A stretch of DNA of 62,118 bases from Pseudomonas juntendi (GTDB lineage Bacteria > Pseudomonadota > Gammaproteobacteria > Pseudomonadales > Pseudomonadaceae). Shown piece after piece: positions 56,163 to 62,118 of this stretch. The first letter of the stretch is position 1. The number at the start of each line of letters is the position of its first letter. The stretch covers positions 1 to 62,118 of the forward strand of contig NZ_BLJG01000048.1 in assembly GCF_009932375.1 (NCBI RefSeq). The letters are read 5' to 3'. Below the pieces are notes generated by a model. That model saw only the letters and a program-made list of their open reading frames with translations, had not been told where the DNA came from and did not search any database. The position numbers and the translations under genes are program-made.

Positions 56163-56639
56163 ATGAGTGATGCGACCTTGATGTCCATGGCCGAGCGTTT
56201 TCTTTCGGCATTGAAACACTGCCAGTTGTTGCAGATGCGTGTGGCACAGGCTGATGAAACTGGCATGACGCTGGTCCTGCCCTGGTCGCCGGCCATTGTC
56301 GGCAACCCGCAAACCGGTGCCGTACACGGTGGAGCGCTGACAACGCTGATGGACACCACCTGCGGCATGGCCACGCTATGCGTACTGCCGCACTTCGAGG
56401 TATGCCCGACCCTGGATCTGCGCATCGACTACATGCACCCGTCGGTACCGGGCAAGGACATCCATGGGCATGCCCAGTGTTACCGGGTGACCCGCGACGT
56501 GATCTTCACCCGTGGCAGCGCCTACCAGGACGACCCCGAGCGGCCGATCTGCCAGGTGGTGGGTACGTTCATGCGGTTGGGCCCGCAGGTCAAGGGCGGC
56601 ATCCGCTTCGGCAGCAGCCTGAAGGAGGGCGGGTCATGA
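56163..56639 (+). CDS. PaaI-type hotdog thioesterase, first copy
   Basis: The 158-residue protein has a hotdog fold with the PaaI-like active-site segment GNPQTGAVHGGALTTLMDTTCG, which contains HGG and the acidic residue on the following helix. Such enzymes hydrolyse aryl- or acyl-CoA. It shares ATGA with the following gene, a second hotdog protein. The substrate is unknown, though nothing nearby encodes phenylacetate degradation. Confidence 0.85.
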   Translation: MSDATLMSMAERFLSALKHCQLLQMRVAQADETGMTLVLPWSPAIVGNPQTGAVHGGALTTLMDTTCGMATLCVLPHFEVCPTLDLRIDYMHPSVPGKDIHGHAQCYRVTRDVIFTRGSAYQDDPERPICQVVGTFMRLGPQVKGGIRFGSSLKEGGS

Positions 56640-57118
56640 TTCCGCCTGCCATTCGCCAGCAACTCAACGCAGCACACGCGCAAGGTGACTACCGCCCCTT
56701 GCTGGCATTGATTCCTTACGCGGGGTTGATCGGCATCGAATGCGAGCGCGAGGGGGATGACCTGCTGTTCCGCCTGCCGGCCAATCCGGACACTGTCGGC
56801 AACCCCCTCTTGCCCGCTATCCATGGCGGGGTGATTGCCGGCTTCATGGAGCTGTCGGCAGCGCTGTACCTGCTGATCTACAGCGACAGCGCCAGCATTC
56901 CGAAGATCATCGATTTCTCCATCGACTACCTGCGCGCCGGGCTGTTGCGCGATACCTACGCCCAGTGCCAATTGTGGCGCCAGGGGCGACGGGTGACCAA
57001 CGTGGCCATTACCGCCTGGCAGGGCGACCGCCAGTCGCCGATTGCCACGGCCCGCGCGCATTTCAAGATCGAACCGCAAAAGCCCTTGAAATCATCCGGG
57101 CAGCCCCCATCTGCATGA
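56636..57118 (+). CDS. PaaI-type hotdog thioesterase, second copy
   Basis: The 160-residue protein is another hotdog protein with the segment GNPLLPAIHGGVIAGFMELSA: HGG as in the first copy, but Glu instead of Asp in the helix. It is only distantly similar to its neighbour and could be an old duplication with divided function or a heteromeric partner. ATG 56636 overlaps the previous stop codon (ATGA). It is 69 bases before htpG. Confidence 0.82.
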   Translation: MIPPAIRQQLNAAHAQGDYRPLLALIPYAGLIGIECEREGDDLLFRLPANPDTVGNPLLPAIHGGVIAGFMELSAALYLLIYSDSASIPKIIDFSIDYLRAGLLRDTYAQCQLWRQGRRVTNVAITAWQGDRQSPIATARAHFKIEPQKPLKSSGQPPSA

Positions 57119-57187
57119 CATCCGCCGTTAAAGCAGGCTGTACCGCCCGCCAGGCGCCATTGCAATCAGATCGGAGTTTTGAAGACC

Positions 57188-59092
57188 ATGAGTGTGGAGA
57201 CTCAAAAAGAAACGCTTGGCTTCCAGACCGAGGTAAAGCAACTGCTGCACCTCATGATCCATTCCTTGTATTCGAACAAGGAGATCTTCCTGCGTGAACT
57301 GATCTCCAACGCCTCCGACGCCGCCGACAAGCTGCGCTTCGAGGCGCTGGCCAAGCCAGAGTTGCTGGAAGGCGACGCCGACCTGAAGATTCGCCTGAGC
57401 TTCGACAAGGAGGCGGGTACCGTGACCCTCGAGGACAACGGTATCGGCATGAGCCGCGAAGACGTCATCACCCACCTGGGCACCATCGCCAAGTCCGGCA
57501 CTGCCGACTTCATGAAGAACCTCACCGGTGACCAGAAGAAGGACTCGCACCTGATCGGCCAGTTCGGCGTGGGCTTCTATTCCGCGTTCATCGTTGCCGA
57601 CAAGGTTGACGTGTACAGCCGTCGCGCCGGCCAGCCGGCTGCCGAAGGCGTGCATTGGTCGTCCCGTGGCGAGGGTGAGTTCGAAGTCGCCACTGTCGAC
57701 AAGCCCCAGCGCGGCACCCGCATCGTCCTGCACCTGAAGAAGGACGAGCAGGAGTTCGCCGATGGCTGGCGCCTGCGCAACGTGGTCAAGAAGTACTCCG
57801 ACCATATCGCCTTGCCTATCCAGTTGCCGAAAGAGCAGGCGGCTGCCGAAGGTGAAGAGCAGCCGGCCGAAGAGTGGGAAACCGTCAACCGTGCCAGCGC
57901 CCTGTGGACTCGTTCGCGCAGCGACGTGAAGGACGAGGAATACCAGGAGTTCTACAAGCACATCGGCCACGACTTCGAGAACCCGCTGGCCTGGAGCCAC
58001 AACAAGGTCGAAGGCAAGCTTGAATACAACTCGCTGCTGTATGTGCCGGCCCGCGCGCCGTTCGACCTGTACCAGCGCGAAGCGCCACGCGGTCTGAAGC
58101 TGTATGTACAGCGCGTGTTCATCATGGACCAGGCCGAGTCGTTTCTGCCGCTGTACCTGCGCTTCATCAAAGGTGTGGTCGACTCCAACGACCTGTCGCT
58201 GAACGTGTCGCGTGAAATCCTGCAGAAAGACCCGATCATCGACTCGATGAAGACCGCGCTGACCAAGCGCGTGCTGGACATGCTGGAGAAGTTGGCGAAG
58301 AACGAGCCTGAGCAGTACAAGGGCTTCTGGAAAAACTTCGGCCAGGTGCTGAAGGAAGGCCCGGCCGAAGACTTCGCCAACAAAGAGAAGATCGCCAGCC
58401 TGCTGCGTTTTGCCTCCACCCACGACGACAGCGGCGAGCAGAGCGTTGCCCTGGCCGACTACCTGGCGCGCGCCAAGGAAGGCCAGGACAAGATCTACTA
58501 CCTCACCGGTGAGTCCTACGCGCAGGTCAAGAACAGCCCGCACCTGGAAGTCTTCCGCAAGAAAGGCATCGAAGTGTTGCTGCTGACCGACCGCATCGAC
58601 GAGTGGCTGATGAGCTACCTCAACGAATTCGACGGCAAGGCCTTCGTCGACGTCGCACGCGGCGACCTGGACCTGGGCAAGCTGGACTCCGAAGAGGACA
58701 AGAAAGCCCAGGAAGAAGTCGCCAAGGACAAGGAAGGCCTGGTCGAGCGCCTGAAAGGTGCATTGGGTGACAGCGTGGCCGAAGTCCGTGTGTCGCACCG
58801 CCTGACCGACTCGCCGGCGATCCTGGCCATTGGCGAGCAGGACCTTGGCCTGCAGATGCGCCAGATCCTCGAGGCCAGTGGGCAGAAAGTGCCGGAGTCC
58901 AAGCCGATCTTCGAGTTCAACCCAAGCCACCCGCTGATCGACAAGCTGGACAACGAGCAGAGCGAAGACCGTTTCGCCGAGCTGTCGCATATCCTCTTCG
59001 ATCAGGCGGCCCTGGCGGCCGGGGACAGCCTGAAAGACCCGGCAGCGTACGTTCGTCGCCTGAACAAGCTGCTGGTCGAGCTGTCTGCTTGA
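57188..59092 (+). CDS. htpG: HtpG, bacterial Hsp90 chaperone
   Basis: This ATP-dependent chaperone of 634 residues has an N-terminal GHKL ATPase ([17 protein letters not shown] and [11 protein letters not shown]), a middle domain and the C-terminal dimerisation domain (ANPSHPLI-like [10 protein letters not shown]). ATG 57188 gives [13 protein letters not shown], with GGAG 11 bases before it. No sigma32 promoter is clear. A terminator follows. In Pseudomonas HtpG influences siderophore production, as I recall, but here it is far from the pyoverdine genes. Confidence 0.96.
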   Translation: MSVETQKETLGFQTEVKQLLHLMIHSLYSNKEIFLRELISNASDAADKLRFEALAKPELLEGDADLKIRLSFDKEAGTVTLEDNGIGMSREDVITHLGTIAKSGTADFMKNLTGDQKKDSHLIGQFGVGFYSAFIVADKVDVYSRRAGQPAAEGVHWSSRGEGEFEVATVDKPQRGTRIVLHLKKDEQEFADGWRLRNVVKKYSDHIALPIQLPKEQAAAEGEEQPAEEWETVNRASALWTRSRSDVKDEEYQEFYKHIGHDFENPLAWSHNKVEGKLEYNSLLYVPARAPFDLYQREAPRGLKLYVQRVFIMDQAESFLPLYLRFIKGVVDSNDLSLNVSREILQKDPIIDSMKTALTKRVLDMLEKLAKNEPEQYKGFWKNFGQVLKEGPAEDFANKEKIASLLRFASTHDDSGEQSVALADYLARAKEGQDKIYYLTGESYAQVKNSPHLEVFRKKGIEVLLLTDRIDEWLMSYLNEFDGKAFVDVARGDLDLGKLDSEEDKKAQEEVAKDKEGLVERLKGALGDSVAEVRVSHRLTDSPAILAIGEQDLGLQMRQILEASGQKVPESKPIFEFNPSHPLIDKLDNEQSEDRFAELSHILFDQAALAAGDSLKDPAAYVRRLNKLLVELSA

Positions 59093-59105
59093 GTTGATGC
59101 AGAGG

Positions 59106-59130
59106 AAAGCCCGCTTCGGCGGGCTTTTTT
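59106..59130 (+). terminator. Rho-independent terminator after htpG
   Basis: AAAGCCCGC and GCGGGCTTT (59106-59114, 59119-59127) with a TTCG tetraloop and six T residues. Confidence 0.93.
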
Positions 59131-59155
59131 ATGACGAGTGCCAATGGAGTGCCTG

Positions 59156-59881
59156 ATGAGCAAAGTAATCGTCGAATCGCTGGTGTATCACCTGTCCGGC
59201 CGAACCTACGAAAGCCGCCTGGTCTACGAGCCCGGGGCGCTGGGGCGCCCGGGCTTGGTCATGGCACCGAACTGGATGGGGATTGGCGAAGGTGCCGAAC
59301 GCATCGCCAAGGAAGTGGCCGAAAAGGGCTATGTGGTGTTGCTCGCCGACCTGTATGGGCAGTCGGTGCGCCCGTCCAATGCGGACGAAGCGGGCGCAGC
59401 GATGATGCCGCTCAAGAACGACCGCGGCGAACTTCGCAAGCGCATGCAGGAGGCCCTGGCCCAGTTGCTGGGGCAGTCCAAGGCGCTGCTGGAGCCTGGC
59501 AAAGTTGCCACCTTCGGCTTCTGCTTTGGGGGTTGCTGTGCGCTGGAGCTGGCGCGCAGCGGCGCCGACTTGCGTGCGGCAGTGTCGTTCCACGGCACAT
59601 TGGACACGCCGAACCCCGAGGATGCCAAGCGCATCAAGGGCTCGGTGCTGGTGCTGCACGGTGCATCGGACCCATTGGTGCCGAAAGAGCAACTGCCGGC
59701 ATTCGAGGACGAGATGAATGCGGCCAAGGTCGACTGGCAGTTGCTCAGCTATGGCGGGGCCGTGCATTCGTTCACCGACCCTGGTGCCAATGTGCCGGGC
59801 AAGATGCAGTATGACCGACGCACCTCTGAGCGGGCGTTTCGTTCGATGCATAACCTGCTGACTGAAGTGTTCCAGCGCTGA
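59156..59881 (+). CDS. Dienelactone hydrolase family protein
   Basis: The 241-residue alpha/beta hydrolase has the dienelactone-hydrolase triad: Cys123 in GFCFGG, Asp172 in ASDP and His204 in VHSF. This Cys nucleophile is a mark of the family. Substrate is unknown; there are no catechol genes here. ATG 59156 has TGGAG 6 bases before it; the ATG 18 bases upstream has none. Confidence 0.88.
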   Translation: MSKVIVESLVYHLSGRTYESRLVYEPGALGRPGLVMAPNWMGIGEGAERIAKEVAEKGYVVLLADLYGQSVRPSNADEAGAAMMPLKNDRGELRKRMQEALAQLLGQSKALLEPGKVATFGFCFGGCCALELARSGADLRAAVSFHGTLDTPNPEDAKRIKGSVLVLHGASDPLVPKEQLPAFEDEMNAAKVDWQLLSYGGAVHSFTDPGANVPGKMQYDRRTSERAFRSMHNLLTEVFQR

Positions 59882-59906
59882 TCGCATAGTGGGGCTGCTG
59901 TGCAGC

Positions 59907-59968
59907 CCTTCGCGGGCTTGCCCGCTCCCACAACTCTCACCCTGTGGGAGCGGGCAAGCCCGCGAAGG
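59907..59968. repeat. REP pair
   Basis: CGCGGGCTTGCCCGC-containing arms 59907-59932 and 59943-59968 are exact 26-base reverse complements, with a 10-base loop. It lies between the convergent dienelactone hydrolase and pirin genes. Confidence 0.88.
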
Positions 59969-59986
59969 AGCGCAAAGCCGCCCCAA

Positions 59987-60850
59987 TCAGCGAGGCAACT
60001 CGATCCTCGAGCTCTCCCCCGGCACGACCGGCCAATCCCCCGCAGCCCATCTGGCCCTGGCCTGCTCGATCAGCGCCGGGTCACTGGCGACAAAGTTCCA
60101 GTTCATCCGCCGCGGCCCATCCAGCGGCGCGCCGCCAATCAGTACCAGCTGGCATTCACCTTGCGCACACAGCGTCACCTCTTCGCCCTCCGGCAGCACC
60201 ACCAGGCTGCACGGCGCCACATCCTCGCTGTTCATCTGCAGTTCGCCCTCCAACAGGTACAGCGCCCGCTCCACGTGCTCGTTCGGCACCTGCAAGGTAG
60301 TCGCCGGTTGCATCTGCACCTGGGCATAGAGGGTAGGGGTCAGCACCGGCACCGGTGACGCCAGGCAGAACCCGGTGCCGGCAATCATGCAGATGCGCAC
60401 CCCCAGGCTGTCGCTGACCGGCAGGCTGGCCGCAGGATGATGGCTGTAGCTGGGCGCGCCTTGTTCATGCTCACGTGGCGAGGCCAGCCAAACCTGCAAG
60501 CCGTGCAGGCTTGACCCTTTGGCCAAGGCGTCAGCAGGGGTGCGCTCGACGTGCGCCACGCCGCGACCGGCCGTCATCCAGCTGACGTCGCCGGGCAGCA
60601 CCAACTGGTCCGAGCCCAGGCTGTCCTTGTGCTGAATTGCCCCTTCGAACAGGTAAGTCAGGGTTGAAAGGCCGATGTGCGGGTGTTGGCGGATGTCCAT
60701 GCCGCGCCCGGGGGCGTAGGCGGTTTTCAGCATGTGATCGAAGAATACGAACGGGCCGACACTGCGGCACTGCGCCGCTGGCAGCGGGCGCAGAATCGGC
60801 TGGCCCTCGACCGACTCTGCACGGGGGCGAATGATCAGCGTGCTGCTCAT
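59987..60850 (-). CDS. Pirin family protein
   Basis: The 287-residue protein has two cupin domains. The N-terminal one has the metal-binding histidine pattern of pirins (HPHIGLSTLTYLFEG and IQHKDS). Bacterial pirins may be quercetinase-like or regulatory. The chosen ATG gives MSSTLIIRPRA; the frame runs 11 codons further without a ribosome site. It is divergent from the amidohydrolase gene. Confidence 0.87.
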   Translation of the reverse strand: MSSTLIIRPRAESVEGQPILRPLPAAQCRSVGPFVFFDHMLKTAYAPGRGMDIRQHPHIGLSTLTYLFEGAIQHKDSLGSDQLVLPGDVSWMTAGRGVAHVERTPADALAKGSSLHGLQVWLASPREHEQGAPSYSHHPAASLPVSDSLGVRICMIAGTGFCLASPVPVLTPTLYAQVQMQPATTLQVPNEHVERALYLLEGELQMNSEDVAPCSLVVLPEGEEVTLCAQGECQLVLIGGAPLDGPRRMNWNFVASDPALIEQARARWAAGDWPVVPGESSRIELPR

Positions 60851-60967
60851 GAGAAGGGCTCCAGGCAAGGGGGCAATGCCCAAGCATAACGGTTTGCCTG
60901 CTGTGCCTGAACCGTCTTCTGCACCGGCCGGTCTACCTTGTCTGATACCAGGAGAAGGGAGCTGCCC

Positions 60968-61972
60968 ATGAATGCCAAAGCGCTGGCCTGCGCGTTACTG
61001 TCCGCTTGCTTGTGCCAAGCGGTACAGGCGCGTGACTACCGCTACAGTGACGCCCACCTGCACTATGTGGATTTCTTCCAGGAAAGCGAAGGGATGCCGG
61101 CATTGCTCAAGGCGATGGATGCGGCAGGCGTTGACCAGTCGATGATTTCCGGCATTCCGGTGGCCAAGAAGTGGCACGAAGACGAGCCCAAGCGCCCGCG
61201 TTACTACGCCGGTGATGATGCCGATGCTTACTGGTACAGTGCCACCGACACCTATGTGGCGGCCGCGCTCCAGCAGTTGCCACCGCAGCAGCGTAAACGC
61301 TTCCACCCGTTCCTGAGCGGGTTCAACCCGGTGGACAAGAACGCCGTAAGCCATATCGAGCGTATGCTCGATCTGTACCCGGGGCTATGGCAGGGCATCG
61401 GGGAGGTGTTTACCCGCCATGACGACCTGACTGCGTTGACCAGTGGCGAAACGCCGCGCGCCAACAACGAAGCCATGACCCGGATCTATCACCTGGCCGC
61501 TGAGCGCGACCTGCCAGTGCTGCTGCACTCCAACATCACCTCCAAGCGCGAGCGCAACCCGCTGTACCTGGCAGAAATCGAAGAGCCGCTACGCAATCAC
61601 CCGCACACCCGGTTCATCTGGGCCCATGCTGGCAGCAGCATGGAGATACACCGGCATCAGACGCAGATGGACTTTTTACTGCCAGTGCTGACGCGGTTGC
61701 TGGAGGATTACCCGAACCTGTATGTCGATTTGTCGTGGAGTGTGCTGCAGCCGTATCTGCTGGATGACAAGGGTGTGCCGCGCAAGGAATGGCTGGCGTT
61801 GGTCGAGAAGTACCCGGAGCGGTTCATGCTGGGGTCGGATGTGGTGGGGCAGTTTGGCAGCCTGGGCGAGCAGATGCACGGGTTCAAGCCGTTTCTGGAT
61901 GCGTTGCCGGAGGGGGTGGCGAACAAGGTAGCCAAGGAGAACTTCCTGGCTGTGTTGCCCAGGCAGAAGTAA
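60968..61972 (+). CDS. Exported amidohydrolase-family (TIM-barrel) protein
   Basis: The 334-residue protein has a signal peptide (about 1-23, ...AVQARD) and an amidohydrolase-2-like barrel: YSDAHLHYVDFF at the first strand, VLLHSNITS, FIWAHAGSSME and FMLGSDVVGQ in later strands, the usual metal and catalytic positions. Export to the periplasm is unusual for the family. Reaction unknown. ATG 60968 follows GGAGAAGGGAG; an upstream in-frame start would bury the signal peptide. Confidence 0.83.
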   Translation: MNAKALACALLSACLCQAVQARDYRYSDAHLHYVDFFQESEGMPALLKAMDAAGVDQSMISGIPVAKKWHEDEPKRPRYYAGDDADAYWYSATDTYVAAALQQLPPQQRKRFHPFLSGFNPVDKNAVSHIERMLDLYPGLWQGIGEVFTRHDDLTALTSGETPRANNEAMTRIYHLAAERDLPVLLHSNITSKRERNPLYLAEIEEPLRNHPHTRFIWAHAGSSMEIHRHQTQMDFLLPVLTRLLEDYPNLYVDLSWSVLQPYLLDDKGVPRKEWLALVEKYPERFMLGSDVVGQFGSLGEQMHGFKPFLDALPEGVANKVAKENFLAVLPRQK

Positions 61973-61990
61973 GGGTTTACCAGTACTGAC

Positions 61991-62018
61991 CTATCGCAGG
62001 CAAGCCAGCTCCAACAGG
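61991..62018 (+). repeat. Degenerate single REP element
   Basis: CTATCGCAGGCAAGCCAGCTCC resembles the REP half-element seen elsewhere in the window (CGCGGGCAAGCCCGCTCC), with several changes. It is unpaired. Confidence 0.5.
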
Positions 62019-62069
62019 GATCGCATCAGGGCTGACAGGTGTTTGTCAGAAGATATGCAGCGCCTGTTA

Positions 62070-62113
62070 GAGCGAGCGCCGCCCGCGCGGCGCATCGCGA
62101 GCTGCGCTCGCTC
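62070..62113. repeat. GC-rich palindromic repeat at the window end
   Basis: GAGCGAGCGC (62070-62079) pairs with GCGCTCGCTC (62104-62113); the core is GC-rich and self-complementary. It looks like another Pseudomonas intergenic repeat and may continue beyond the window. Confidence 0.6.
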
Positions 62114-62118
62114 CTACG

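Overview
The window is GC-rich chromosome from a fluorescent Pseudomonas, most probably the P. putida group. Three things point there: a pyoverdine cluster with pvdMNO, pvdAE, pvdP, pvdRT-opmQ, fpvA and an fpvI-like sigma gene; the Pseudomonas-type gltA / sdhCDAB-sucAB-lpdG-sucCD block; and copies of the intergenic REP element known from P. putida. No rRNA, tRNA, CRISPR array, insertion sequence or prophage was recognised.

Region 1 (1-22174) is the pyoverdine region. The 3' part of a peptide synthetase gene (C-A-T-E, no thioesterase) is followed by an HSL-type esterase. Convergent to them lie the receptor gene fpvA, exporter pvdE and ornithine hydroxylase pvdA, then pvdO, pvdN and pvdM. The tyrosinase gene pvdP is divergent from pvdM. 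Next come the efflux genes opmQ-pvdT-pvdR and a divergent ECF sigma gene. Four exact iron-starvation (PvdS) boxes, TAAAT-N16-CGT, lie in front of pvdA, pvdM, pvdP and pvdR. A Fur-like box lies in front of the sigma gene. Together they map the operons: cytoplasmic assembly (NRPS, PvdA), export to the periplasm (PvdE), periplasmic maturation (PvdP, PvdM, PvdN, PvdO), secretion (PvdRT-OpmQ) and uptake and signalling (FpvA, sigma factor).

Region 2 (22175-33445) holds a pseudo-receiver protein, an MHS-type transporter, ETF-ubiquinone oxidoreductase divergent from etfBA, a solute-binding protein, two envelope lipoproteins (DUF4398-like and OmpA-like), a MocR-type regulator, a small exported protein, a cysteine-cluster protein and a START-domain protein. 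The ETF-QO promoter overlaps a PsrA-like palindrome.

Region 3 (33446-39812) is the most unusual part. It is a tight four-gene operon encoding a membrane-fusion (HlyD-type) protein, an exported alpha/alpha-barrel glycosidase-like protein, a cellulose-synthase-like glycosyltransferase with a C-terminal PilZ domain, and a TolC/NodT-type outer-membrane lipoprotein. It looks like a complete polysaccharide synthesis and export machine that matches none of the standard Pseudomonas exopolysaccharide loci.

Region 4 (39813-52919) is the TCA-cycle block: gltA divergent from sdhCDAB-sucAB-lpdG-sucCD, with good sigma70-type promoters for gltA and sdhC and several hairpins or repeats between genes.

Region 5 (52920-62118) has a long REP inverted repeat, brnQ, a DUF599 membrane protein, a small lipoprotein, two overlapping hotdog thioesterases, htpG, a dienelactone hydrolase family gene, a pirin gene, an exported amidohydrolase and further REP-like repeats running to the window end.
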